Source: Microbacterium sp.
GTDB lineage: Bacteria; Actinomycetota; Actinomycetes; Actinomycetales; Microbacteriaceae
Assembly (NCBI RefSeq): GCF_031178445.1
Contig: NZ_JAPSIY010000001.1
Location: 248,001 to 312,000, forward strand
Reading direction: 5' to 3'
Length of the DNA stretch: 64,000 nt
Shown here: positions 50,620-58,719 of the stretch, one piece after another
How the letters are laid out: each line of letters opens with the position of its first letter
Position numbering within the stretch: the stretch's first letter is position 1
Program-made: the position numbers and the translations under genes
The notes under the pieces: generated by a model
The model's input: the letters and a program-made list of their open reading frames with translations, nothing else
Told to the model about the DNA's origin: nothing
The model's database searches: none

Positions 50620-51524
50620 GCGCGTTCCTTTCGGATGAAGGCGATGGTCTCGTCGTGGTCTGGGATGGCGGATCGCCCATCGACGCCGCGGCAGGACAGC
50701 GCGGCGACGGCATTGGCGTAGGTGATGGCGTCGGGCATGGGCTGGCCCTGGACGATTGCCGCCGTGAGCGCCCCGTGGAACACGTCGCCGGCGCCGAGCG
50801 TGCTGCCGAGATCGGGGACCACGAAACCGGGAGAGGTGTGGATCCCGCCGTCCGAATCGCGGCCGACGCTGCCGCCGGATCCGAGGGTGGCGACGACGCT
50901 GTGGCTGGGTACGCTGCGCAGGATCTCGTCGTGCGGCCGGTCGCCGTAGCGCTCGACGAGCTTCTCCATCGGCGGCGCGTAGATGTTCACCTCGGCGATG
51001 TGGCAGGCGCTCGCGGCATCGCCGACGAGCGGATGCCCGGCGTCGACGCTGATACGCGGGCGCTGGTCCAAGGGGATGTCGGCCAGGACCTCGGCGACCG
51101 CCGGCCAGCCCAGGTGATCGACGTGGATCCAGTCCGCGGCGAGCACTCGCTCCCGGTTGGGCCCGGTGAGACGAAGCGGAGACGCGCCCCTGGTGGCGAT
51201 GCCCCGCGTCGCATCGACCTGTGAGCAGAGGATGACGCTCGCCTGCGACGACCGGTCCGCCTCGACCTGCAGCAGGGCGGGCGAGATACCCTCGGCGGCA
51301 AGGCCTGCCTGGATGTGAGGACCGACGTCGTCGTTTCCAATCGCGGCGATGAGCTCGACCTCGAGCCCCAGCCGCTTCGCCGCGACTGCGGCCGTAGCGG
51401 CGGGGCCGCCACCGGCGTAGCGGATCTCGCTGGCGATGAGACGTTCATCGGCCGCCGGCATGTGGTCGACGACCGCGATCGCGTCGTACGTGGCGGCTCC
51501 GACGAAGAGCACTGATCTGGGCAT
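50616..51524 (-). CDS. PfkB-family kinase, YihV-like (candidate sulfofructose kinase)
   Basis: A 302-residue ribokinase-fold sugar kinase. The substrate motif is RYAGGGPAATAAVAAKRLG near residues 35-53 and the catalytic motif GSTLGAGDVFHGAL near 242-255. Both closely follow E. coli YihV, which phosphorylates sulfofructose at C1. Residues I remember as sulfonate contacts in YihV (Lys27, Asn109, Arg138) are not all conserved by eye, so a different but related ketose is possible. It is the first gene of the six-gene operon, divergent from the DeoR gene across an operator-rich spacer. Confidence 0.82.
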   Translation of the reverse strand: MPRSVLFVGAATYDAIAVVDHMPAADERLIASEIRYAGGGPAATAAVAAKRLGLEVELIAAIGNDDVGPHIQAGLAAEGISPALLQVEADRSSQASVILCSQVDATRGIATRGASPLRLTGPNRERVLAADWIHVDHLGWPAVAEVLADIPLDQRPRISVDAGHPLVGDAASACHIAEVNIYAPPMEKLVERYGDRPHDEILRSVPSHSVVATLGSGGSVGRDSDGGIHTSPGFVVPDLGSTLGAGDVFHGALTAAIVQGQPMPDAITYANAVAALSCRGVDGRSAIPDHDETIAFIRKERA

Positions 51525-51577
51525 CGTTGCCTTTCGAGCGAGGTCGATGGGGAGGACGTTGGAACTATAACACGCAA

Positions 51578-51625
51578 TGGTAGAATTCCACCATGGGTTG
51601 ATGTGGATCTACCATAGCCGGTAGA
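51578..51625. promoter_or_regulatory. DeoR-type operator pair between kinase operon and regulator
   Basis: TGGTAGAATTCCACCA (51578-51593) is a near-perfect palindrome. TCTACCATAGCCGGTAGA (51608-51625) has perfect TCTACC/GGTAGA arms. Both use the half-site TGGTAGA/TCTACCA and lie 30 bp apart. On the minus strand TATAGT (51565-51570 region) forms a -10-like box for the operon just beyond the first site. Dual repression of operon and regulator is inferred. Confidence 0.7.
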
Positions 51626-51644
51626 CGATCGAAGGAGAAACAGC

Positions 51645-52445
51645 GTGGCGGATCACGGGACGGCGCTCTCCGCGGGCGACACCATGACCAAGCGCCAGGA
51701 GCGCATCGTCGAGCTGCTCTCCCGCGAGGGGTTCGTCTCGGTGCGCAACCTGAAGGTGCATCTCGGGGTCAGCGAGATGACGGTTCGCCGCGATCTACGA
51801 GTTCTCGCCGACCGCGACCTCGTTCGCCTCGTGCACGGCGGCGCCGCCTTGACCCACGGAACGCTCCGCACGCCGGGCTTCGTGAACAGGGCCGGCGTCG
51901 AAGCCGACGCGAAGCGGATCATCGCCGATGCTGCTCGGACGTTCGTGCGCGATGGGGACACGGTGACGATCGACGCCGGCACGACCACCTTCGCCCTCGC
52001 CGAGCGACTTCATGACGCCGCGCCGCACGCCGTCATCACCAACTCGATTCCCGTCGTGCAGCTGTATCTCGGCCGGCCGGCGCAGCGGGTGGTCGTGCTC
52101 GGTGGCGACGTCATCCCCGACAGCCAGGCGATGGTCGGCAGCCTCTCGGTCGCCGCCGTCGAGCACCTCCGGGCATCCACGCTCTTCCTCGGTGCCGCCG
52201 CCGTCGACTCGAGGGGGATCTATGTGGAGACCGACATCGAGCGTCCCACCAAGCTGGCCATGATGCAGTCGGCCGACTCCGTCGTCCTTCTCTGCGACGC
52301 CAGCAAGTTCGAGGTGTCGGCTCCCGTGCGGCTCAGCACATTCGTCGGCATCCACGTGCTCATCACCGACGCGACACCCCCGGCGTCGATCCGTCTCGCA
52401 GCCGAAGAGGCCGGGACGCGCATCATCGTCGCCGATCGGGGCTGA
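51645..52445 (+). CDS. DeoR-family repressor of the sulfosugar-like operon
   Basis: A 266-residue DeoR/GlpR regulator. The N-terminal helix-turn-helix is GFVSVRNLKVHLGVSEMTVRRDLRVLADRDLVRLVHGGA near residues 26-65. The sensor domain shows DAGTTTFALAERL near 110-122, VVLGGDV near 150 and LFLGAAAVDSRGIY near 183. DeoR sensors bind phosphorylated sugars; YihW of the E. coli sulfoquinovose cluster is in the same family. The start is GTG 51645 with GAAGGAG ahead. It faces the kinase operon and probably responds to the kinase product. Confidence 0.9.
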   Translation: MADHGTALSAGDTMTKRQERIVELLSREGFVSVRNLKVHLGVSEMTVRRDLRVLADRDLVRLVHGGAALTHGTLRTPGFVNRAGVEADAKRIIADAARTFVRDGDTVTIDAGTTTFALAERLHDAAPHAVITNSIPVVQLYLGRPAQRVVVLGGDVIPDSQAMVGSLSVAAVEHLRASTLFLGAAAVDSRGIYVETDIERPTKLAMMQSADSVVLLCDASKFEVSAPVRLSTFVGIHVLITDATPPASIRLAAEEAGTRIIVADRG

Positions 52446-52509
52446 GACCTCGCAGCAGGAGGCGCGTCCCTCGATCGCTCAGGCGTCGACGGTCGGGCGG
52501 GACTAATCA

Positions 52510-52523
52510 ATCAGTTGTGTAGG
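52510..52523 (+). repeat. 14-bp direct repeat, copy 1
   Basis: ATCAGTTGTGTAGG occurs here and again at 53679-53692, in the same orientation, bracketing the proline iminopeptidase gene. The base composition changes near this point. It may be a remnant of an insertion element end; no transposase is present. Confidence 0.5.
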
Positions 52524-52620
52524 GACCGCTCAGGAATGTCCGTCTCGCGACGACAGGGTGCGGCGCCTGGCTCGTCAAATTCCCCGCGGCTGCGACCTTG
52601 AGCACGGCCAGAGATGTCAC

Positions 52621-53565
52621 TTACAGCGGCGTTGCGAATCCGTCGATCGCTTCGGTCGTCAACTCCATCTCAATCTCGCCGCCGTGGCCTTCGGTTTCGA
52701 CGATCTCGAGTCGGCTTCCTGGCCAGGCTTGATGCAGACGCCATGGGGTAATAGCGGGTCCACTGACGTCGTATCGACCGTGGATGAGAACACCCGGAAT
52801 GCCGGCAAGGGCCGTAGCGCGAGCGAGAATGGCGTCCTCGCCGCTGAGGAAGCAGTCATTCGCCCAATAGTGGGTGACGAGCGTTGCGAAGTTCTCCCGG
52901 GTTCGCGGGTCTTCATGTGAGGGACCTGGCCTCCAGGCGGGGTCCAGCGAGACGTGCGTCGATTCCCACTTGTCCCAGCGATCGGCGGCCGCGGCGCGCA
53001 CTGCGGTATCCGACTGTCGCATCATCGCCGCATAGTGCTCGATCACGCGCTCACCGCGGGGGACCTCCGCGGTCAGCTCCGCCCACACCTCGGGGAAGAT
53101 CGCACCCACCCCCTCGGTGATCCAATCAATCTCGGCCCTGCCTCCAGTCGTGACTGCCGTGAGGACTATCTCCGTGACGCGGTCCCGGTGGGCGAGCGCG
53201 TAGGCCAACGCGAGTGTCGACCCCCAGGAGACGCCGTGCAGGAGCCACGCCTCAACGCGAAGGTGCGCACGTAGCGCCTCGATGTCGGCGAGCAGACTCC
53301 GAGTGTTGTTCGCGTCGAGGTGCTCTAGGTCGTCAATTGCCCACGGGGTGCTCTTGCCGCAACCGCGCTGGTCGAGACCGACGATCAAGTACTTGCCCGG
53401 GTCGAAGCGACGGCGATAGCCGCCGTTTCCCAATCCGCTGCCGGGTCCACCGTGCAAGTACAACGCGGGTCTTCCGCGCGGGTTTCCGGATGTTTCCCAG
53501 TACAACTGGATGCCGTCTGGACGACGAAGAGTGCCCGATGCGTACGGTTCAAGCGGGGGATGCAC
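52621..53565 (-). CDS. proline iminopeptidase (alpha/beta hydrolase)
   Basis: A 314-residue member of peptidase family S33. The oxyanion motif YLHGGPGSGLGNG lies near residue 37, DQRGCGKSTPW near 66, the nucleophile serine in LHGVSWGSTLALAYALAHRDRV near 112 and the catalytic histidine near ETEGHGGEIE close to the C-terminus. It removes N-terminal proline from peptides in the cytoplasm. It is flanked by two copies of a 14-bp direct repeat and lies at the border between the catabolic operon and the defence region, so it may be part of a mobile segment, though the enzyme is common in actinobacteria. Confidence 0.9.
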   Translation of the reverse strand: MHPPLEPYASGTLRRPDGIQLYWETSGNPRGRPALYLHGGPGSGLGNGGYRRRFDPGKYLIVGLDQRGCGKSTPWAIDDLEHLDANNTRSLLADIEALRAHLRVEAWLLHGVSWGSTLALAYALAHRDRVTEIVLTAVTTGGRAEIDWITEGVGAIFPEVWAELTAEVPRGERVIEHYAAMMRQSDTAVRAAAADRWDKWESTHVSLDPAWRPGPSHEDPRTRENFATLVTHYWANDCFLSGEDAILARATALAGIPGVLIHGRYDVSGPAITPWRLHQAWPGSRLEIVETEGHGGEIEMELTTEAIDGFATPL

Positions 53566-53616
53566 CGTCGAAGACTACTCGCACGCTCCGGGGCCGTCCC
53601 GATAACCCTGTCGGTC

Positions 53617-53649
53617 GAAATGTCCATCTGGACATCGCGTGGACATTTC
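53617..53649. repeat. nested TGTCCA/TGGACA inverted repeats in a 297-bp intergenic stretch
   Basis: GAAATGTCCA (53617-53626) and TGGACATTTC (53640-53649) are perfect inverted arms. Inside them ATGTCCATCTGGACAT (53620-53635) is another palindrome sharing the left arm, so two TGGACAT copies compete for one partner. The surrounding 53566-53862 holds no gene that I can support. It could be a regulator site or alternative hairpins. Confidence 0.6.
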
Positions 53650-53678
53650 ATCTGCGAAACGGAAACGTCGAAAAACCG

Positions 53679-53692
53679 ATCAGTTGTGTAGG
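53679..53692 (+). repeat. 14-bp direct repeat, copy 2
   Basis: ATCAGTTGTGTAGG, identical to 52510-52523. The distance between copies is 1169 bp and the flanking bases differ after two positions. Confidence 0.5.
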
Positions 53693-53862
53693 TTCCCGCT
53701 AGAAGTGGCAGGGGATGCCGGGAATCCACGGTGGTTGGCAGCGGCTTCGGCATCAGGATTCCATTGGAAATGGCAGATTCCTACCGATACGACCTCGCGG
53801 GAACCTTAACGTCGCCGACAGCGAGCCAGACCGAGTCCCGACGTCTTGGCAGACGCACGTTT

Positions 53863-54951
53863 TCAGTCCTCGGCGTATCGGAACACTCTTCCTGGGATCG
53901 GCCACGGCAGGTCGTCGATCGTCCAGGATTCCGAGCCGTCGTCCTCCTCCGCTGGCAGTGTCGGGACCCGGGCCGGCGAGCCCGACACAGACGCACCCCA
54001 ACCGTTCTCTGGAAACTTGCGCGGGACGACCTCCATCTCGGTGCTTCGCTCAGGTGGGAGCAGTCCGTCATGAGCCTCTCGAGGGTCGTCGTCGGGATGG
54101 TGGTAAACCGCCTTCCGGGCGTTGCGGATGACTTGCTGATTGAGAAGCTTCGCATAGAAGGCGGATGGCGGGACGACGCGGTCGGGAACGCCGTCACCGG
54201 CCCCGCTCGTGACGATGACCAGTCCGGTGTGACGGTCAAGGGCGATTCCGTATCCGAACGCGTTGGCCAGACCGACTCCTTCCCAAGGGTTCGCGTCCAG
54301 TGAGGGGATGAGGAAGACGGGGTGGTCGCTTGTCACCAGAGCCTTCCGGGTGAAGCGAAGCAGCATCCATGGGCTGTGATGGATGAGGCCCGAGACGCCG
54401 GGCAGCATGTCCATGATCGAAGCGATGTGGTCCCTCGGATCAGGCTGAATGCGTGTTCCGCCAGGCTGGGTGAGGTCGGCCCACTCGGCATCAACGCGGG
54501 CGTCCGAGATCGTCGTCCCTTCACGAGATTCGATCAGCTCTCGTAGACGCTGCTTCCCAGAGATCCCGACAGTGATCTGCACCTCGACCGCACGCATCTC
54601 CGCTCCAGACATACGTATCCCCTCCGAACGGAGGTATTGCAGTGCGATCCACATCGACAGGCTTGCCCTTGTGTGACCGTCGGGGAATCGAGGATCCGGC
54701 GCGGTCAACCCTGCAAGCCCCGGCACCGCATCGCCCTCCAGTTGCGCAAAGAACTGCTCGAACACGTCCGAGGGATCACCTGCCCGACCTGGAACCGTAT
54801 AGAAGTCGTTCCGCACTGTCGCGTCGGTCACCGCGATCGGGTGTGGCGAAGCACCGCTGAGGGGAGTGCGGAACAAACGGGCACCCTCGTTCGCAAACCC
54901 TCTGAGGTAGAACGCCGAGACGACATGCTGGCGTCGAGTTCGTTTTGTCAC
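53863..54951 (-). CDS. DUF4238-family protein
   Basis: A 362-residue protein matching DUF4238, which starts with a conserved KRxRRQHVVSAFYLRGFAN-type motif and contains LSMWIALQYLRSEGIRMSGAE near residue 95 and the later HSPWMLLRFTRKALVTSDHPVFLIP near 210-234. Biochemical function is unknown; the family is common in accessory and defence regions. I use GTG 54951, with GGAGG eleven bases ahead and placed right before the family motif; GTG 55023 would add 24 residues. The upstream stretch has a repeated ACTACTGACATC. The C-terminus is acidic. Confidence 0.7.
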   Translation of the reverse strand: MTKRTRRQHVVSAFYLRGFANEGARLFRTPLSGASPHPIAVTDATVRNDFYTVPGRAGDPSDVFEQFFAQLEGDAVPGLAGLTAPDPRFPDGHTRASLSMWIALQYLRSEGIRMSGAEMRAVEVQITVGISGKQRLRELIESREGTTISDARVDAEWADLTQPGGTRIQPDPRDHIASIMDMLPGVSGLIHHSPWMLLRFTRKALVTSDHPVFLIPSLDANPWEGVGLANAFGYGIALDRHTGLVIVTSGAGDGVPDRVVPPSAFYAKLLNQQVIRNARKAVYHHPDDDPREAHDGLLPPERSTEMEVVPRKFPENGWGASVSGSPARVPTLPAEEDDGSESWTIDDLPWPIPGRVFRYAED

Positions 54952-55149
54952 CGCAGCCACATCCTCCATCTGCCGCGACACGACGGGCTCGGACCGGCGC
55001 AATACAGACACTACTGACATCACCCACTACTGACATCGCCCCGCCTGACCGCCGCGCGGTATCGCGGGGCGCCGGGCGGTGCGTTCGGAGTCAGCGAGAC
55101 CTCGTGCCGCATGGCGTGCGTCGAGCACGTTCGATCTACGGATGGTTGC

Positions 55150-55992
55150 TCATCCACCCGGCGAGACGGTCTGGTCGTGCTCGGCCTCGGCGAGCCTCAC
55201 GAACTCCTCGAGCGTGTCCGCCCGGACTTGCACTCTCTGAGCAGGCGTCGAGTGGGGATACACGTAACCGAGTCCGGCGTTCTCGACATAGATTCCGAGC
55301 GCGCCCGGGGTCGGCGCGACGCCCGGAATCACATGCAGCACAAGCGGCCCCTCCGTGAAGGAGGCGCGCAGGGTGAAGTTCAGCGTGCCATCGGGGTTCT
55401 GCGTCAATCCCGTGATCGCGGTGTCAGCGCTTTCGGGCCAGAGCTCGCTCCGTAGGGGCAAGTAGCGGAACGCTCTGCTTGCAGTGCCAGAGGCGAGGAT
55501 CGTATAACCTCCGACCGACTCGGGGCGAAGGAGGTGGACGATGTGCTGCATCGTCGACTGCAGCCGCAAGAGCGCCGAATCGTCAGCCAGGTCATCGAAG
55601 TGGGCCTGGAATCGCGGGTACACACTCCCGTCTCCTGCCCAAGCTCGTCCTATCGCGGTTCGCTCCTCAATGCCCTGCTCGGCCGATACTGACCAGATCT
55701 GGGCGGGCTGACGATGAGCCACAACGAAGGAAGCGCCGGCGATCCTCGCCAATCCTTCGAGCAGCTCGTCGACCCCGCGCCCGCGCAAGCTAGTGACCGC
55801 TGACGCGAGCACTTCAGGTCCGTCGCCGGCGTAACCGACGGCCAGATCATCTCCGAGCAGCACGATCTTCAGAGCGGGCTCGGTGCACACCCTCTTTGTG
55901 CGTGTCACGTCCAGAGCCCAGGTGACCTTCGAGTCAGCTCCCAGAGAGACTGCCCCGGTCACCTGATCGATCACAGCCACGACCAACGTCAT
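55150..55992 (-). CDS. proteasome-like Ntn-hydrolase-fold protein with Thr2
   Basis: A 280-residue protein. Its first 65 residues follow the proteasome beta/HslV pattern: MTLVVAVIDQVTGAVSLGADSK, then LKIVLLGDDLAVGYAGDGPEVL. After removal of Met the protein would begin with threonine, the Ntn nucleophile position. Asp in GADSK and Lys in LKI fall where proteasome Asp17 and Lys33 are expected. The rest is longer and diverged. The ATG at 55992 has CGAGG just before it; a longer open frame exists upstream and would abolish an N-terminal Thr. It is downstream of the ubiquitin-like operon on the same strand but separated by gaps of 145-183 nt, so functional linkage is a hypothesis. Confidence 0.65.
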   Translation of the reverse strand: MTLVVAVIDQVTGAVSLGADSKVTWALDVTRTKRVCTEPALKIVLLGDDLAVGYAGDGPEVLASAVTSLRGRGVDELLEGLARIAGASFVVAHRQPAQIWSVSAEQGIEERTAIGRAWAGDGSVYPRFQAHFDDLADDSALLRLQSTMQHIVHLLRPESVGGYTILASGTASRAFRYLPLRSELWPESADTAITGLTQNPDGTLNFTLRASFTEGPLVLHVIPGVAPTPGALGIYVENAGLGYVYPHSTPAQRVQVRADTLEEFVRLAEAEHDQTVSPGG

Positions 55993-56175
55993 GCCTCGAT
56001 CGTCGCACGGCTGCAAACAACGCCGCGGCTCCCCCTGTGGATGAATTCTTGGCTCACCGAGCCGAGAATTGGCCGGCACACTGCGAAGAAGGCGAATACA
56101 AGCGACGAGCCTCGCCACCAGCGGGACACGACTGTCGACGCACTTGTTCGCCCTGAAAGCGTCCAAGCAGCGCGG

Positions 56176-56676
56176 TCACGCTCGACGAACGGCACGACGG
56201 GTCAGCTTCGGAGGGTTCGGCAGTGAATTCTGGAGCCGCTCAAGTCGTCGACGTCGGCGTGGCCACCGACCGCCGGCGCGATCGAGTTCGGCCTCGACCG
56301 CTTCCACCCATGCCCTTACGCACTTGCTGACGTCGGATCCGGGCACCCACGAGTCGTCCGCTTCGACGAGACACTCGGTGGCGCGCGACCACCATTCCGC
56401 CACCCCTGGATCGACTTCGGTGAGCAGCTTCTGCACCTCGGGGCGCTTCTGCACGCTGCGCCCATACACCATTCCACGGATCGCGGTGATGAGCAGTCCA
56501 TTCTCCCGGGTCCGAAGCACCGCTCGGGCCCAGTGCTTGGCTGCCCAGAACGCGGCGGCGTCCTGATGGCGTCTTTCCGTGGTGCGCTCCAACGCGAAGG
56601 CGAGAAGCACCCCCGCGGCCGCCGCGACGGTGGTAAGCAGCTGGCCGGCCCAAAAGGCTGAATCCCCAGGCGACAT
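56176..56676 (-). CDS. single-TM protein of unknown function
   Basis: A 166-residue protein with one N-terminal membrane helix (FWAGQLLTTVAAAAGVLLAFALE, residues about 8-30). An amphipathic, charged cytoplasmic part follows (AAFWAAKHWARAVLRTRENGLLITAIRGMVYG), ending in a very basic tail (RRRRRLERL). The ATG at 56676 is the first start giving a plausible membrane helix at the N-terminus. I do not recognise a family. It lies between the E1 gene and the Ntn-hydrolase-like gene, in the same direction, and could be a membrane effector of the defence module, but only position suggests this. Confidence 0.6.
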   Translation of the reverse strand: MSPGDSAFWAGQLLTTVAAAAGVLLAFALERTTERRHQDAAAFWAAKHWARAVLRTRENGLLITAIRGMVYGRSVQKRPEVQKLLTEVDPGVAEWWSRATECLVEADDSWVPGSDVSKCVRAWVEAVEAELDRAGGRWPRRRRRLERLQNSLPNPPKLTRRAVRRA

Positions 56677-56821
56677 CAGCGACGGTCCTCTCGGCCCGCC
56701 GCGGTTGAATCCGCAGTGCAGTTCCTGTGGGCAGTGGATCGCACGCCCGTCGCACCTGCGGACTGTCCTGCCCCGCCTGTACGCCTCGTCTCTATTGCCA
56801 TGCCTGTCCCTTGGCAACCTG

Positions 56822-58168
56822 CTACTGCGGCCGCAGTGCGGTCGCGGCAATACGAGCGTGTCGAGCGGCCGGCGCCGACACGTGGTGTCCTGTCGACACG
56901 TCGATGCCGGCGACCTCGCTGCCGGGGATGTTGTGGAGCTGTTTCAACGCCTCGGTGACGGCGAGGCAAGCAGCGATGATACCGACGAAAGGCACACCGA
57001 TGGCTTTGCCCGCGAGGGTGAGGACCCCGCACTGGTCGAATCGGCTGTTGAGGTCGTCGAATCCCGGACTACCGGGAATCGCACGGTCGGTCGCGGGCTG
57101 GTCCTGCCACGCTGGAACGTCCTCGCTCCGCTTGCTTCCGGGGAAGCGGTGCATGCTGATCGCGGTGTAGTCGTGGGCGCCCGCACCCAGGCCCATATCG
57201 ATGGTGAGCGGCCATCCGACCGCGGAGAGGGCGCGCCGGGACGGGAGGTTGTCCACGCCGATGAGCGCAACAGTGAGGGTCTCGTCGTTGCGGAGACGGA
57301 GATCCGCGTCGAGCGGCCGTTCCAGGATGCGGGTGCGGAGCCCAGCGTCTTCGAGCCGAGCGGCCACCAGCCGCGTCTTCGCGACCCCGCGCGACCCGCA
57401 CGGGGTGAGCACGCTGGTGCTGTGGTTGGCCGGGCTGGTGCGGTCGGTGTCCTGCACCGTGACTTCGACGACGGCCGGATCGAGGTAAGGGAGGTGGGAG
57501 ATGACCCACGAGTTCGCCTGTCCGAGGTGGCCGAGGCCGACCAGCCACCAGGACGCCGGCGCGTACCGAAGTTCCGGCCCTGTGCTGTTGTCGGGTCCGA
57601 GTAGGTTCAGCTCGAGTGCCCGGTATCCGGCGTCACTGCCGACGATCCCGCTGGCGTGTGCGAACGCCTCGCTGACGGCGAGGGCGGCCGCCGCCATCGC
57701 GGTGAGGACGTTGCCGGGCGCTGCGGCTGGGCGCCGCGTCGGCGACACGGCCGCGATCCAGCCTTCCCAACCGGCGTGCAGCACGATGCCCGCGGATGCC
57801 GTCTGCAGGTCGCTATCCGTGCCCCCGAGGACGATCAGGGTCGCGTCGGGGTCCACGGGATCCGTGTCGAGGTGGACGCCTTCCCGGCGTAGAGCGTCGC
57901 TGAGCAGCTGGCCGCGGTGGATTCCGCCTAGCACGCGGGCATCCTCGGGGAGTGTCACGTGCACAGCCCCGAAGGTGCGGATCGCGGTGACCGCCGCGGT
58001 GAGCAGCGCCGCCTGCCCGGAAGCTGTCGCCACGGCAGCCTGCGTGGGTTGCAGGACCAGCTGTCGGGTGTCGAAGAGTCGCTGGGCGTCCTCAAGGGAG
58101 GTGGCGGAGCCGTCGGTGAGCTGCAGCAGCGCGACGCGACTGATCTCGTCGGCGTCGAGGATGGTCAT
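56822..58168 (-). CDS. E1-like (ThiF-fold) activating enzyme of the Ubl operon
   Basis: A 448-residue protein. The N-terminal 200 residues form an extra Rossmann-like region. The adenylation domain begins near 208 with WWLVGLGHLGQANSW, followed by DTDRTSPANHSTSVLTP and GVAKTRLVAARLED, matching the ATP-binding glycine loop, Asp and activating Lys of E1/ThiF/MoeB enzymes. A later conserved-looking block is FDQCGVLTLAGKAIGVPFVG near 375, whose Cys is a candidate for thioester transfer. It would adenylate the C-terminal Gly of the Ubl encoded four genes upstream. The ATG overlaps the JAB stop by 4 nt. A 14-bp palindrome (56824-56837) sits at the stop. Confidence 0.8.
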   Translation of the reverse strand: MTILDADEISRVALLQLTDGSATSLEDAQRLFDTRQLVLQPTQAAVATASGQAALLTAAVTAIRTFGAVHVTLPEDARVLGGIHRGQLLSDALRREGVHLDTDPVDPDATLIVLGGTDSDLQTASAGIVLHAGWEGWIAAVSPTRRPAAAPGNVLTAMAAAALAVSEAFAHASGIVGSDAGYRALELNLLGPDNSTGPELRYAPASWWLVGLGHLGQANSWVISHLPYLDPAVVEVTVQDTDRTSPANHSTSVLTPCGSRGVAKTRLVAARLEDAGLRTRILERPLDADLRLRNDETLTVALIGVDNLPSRRALSAVGWPLTIDMGLGAGAHDYTAISMHRFPGSKRSEDVPAWQDQPATDRAIPGSPGFDDLNSRFDQCGVLTLAGKAIGVPFVGIIAACLAVTEALKQLHNIPGSEVAGIDVSTGHHVSAPAARHARIAATALRPQ

Positions 58169-58719
58169 CGGGTCTCCTTCGGGGCGGGAAGCAGGCGGCG
58201 CAGTCGGGCGAGGGCGAGCAGGACACCGGGACGAACATGGAACATGTGGGCGACGTCGGCGCCGTACGCGGCGTCCCATGTGCCGCCGCGGAGCAGTCGA
58301 TGTACACCGAGATCGCCGGGTCGAATCGGCCCCGCCGCGTAATTGGGAGCGATGACGGCGAGATGACCGGGCAGCGCGATCATCGGGTGGTCCGCATCCA
58401 TGCGGCTTTGCCGGATGTAGGTGCTGGGGTGGGTGTGGATGTCGCCCAGCACGCGCAGCTGGCGCGCGCGACACAGCTGGTTGAGGCGGCTCAGGCCCGC
58501 GGCGTGCATGGTGATGCCGCCGGTCAGGCACTCGGCGTCGAGGTCGTCGTAGAAGTAGATCTCGGTGATCTCGTGACCGCCCGCGACCCGGGGGGCGTCC
58601 CGGTGCGCTAGCAGGAAGGCACCCGACTCGCGGCGCTCCTGGCCACGCCGGTGAAGTTCCCGCAACAGTCGTCGGAAGCGTCGCCGGCTCATCACCAGCG
58701 GCAGGTTCTGGCCGGTCAT
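58165..58719 (-). CDS. JAB/JAMM-family deubiquitinase-like protease
   Basis: A 184-residue zinc isopeptidase of the JAB fold. The JAMM motif is complete: the upstream Glu in RESGAFLL near residue 32, then HTHPSTYIRQSRMD near 95-108 with both metal histidines, the Ser and the Asp. Bacterial JAB proteins in Ubl operons trim the Ubl precursor or remove it from targets. Since the Ubl here already ends in Gly, removal from conjugates is more likely than maturation. The gene overlaps the E2-like gene by 4 nt and the E1 by 4 nt. Confidence 0.85.
   Translation of the reverse strand: MTGQNLPLVMSRRRFRRLLRELHRRGQERRESGAFLLAHRDAPRVAGGHEITEIYFYDDLDAECLTGGITMHAAGLSRLNQLCRARQLRVLGDIHTHPSTYIRQSRMDADHPMIALPGHLAVIAPNYAAGPIRPGDLGVHRLLRGGTWDAAYGADVAHMFHVRPGVLLALARLRRLLPAPKETR

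Noticed and set aside
52446..52620. tRNA-type attachment site at the island edge
   Set aside because: The stretch holds one copy of the 14-bp repeat but no tRNA end and no integrase gene is visible in the window.
56041..56226. Short plus-strand open frame in the island
   Set aside because: No ribosome-binding site, no recognisable pattern, and it lies opposite the spacer and end of a better-supported gene.
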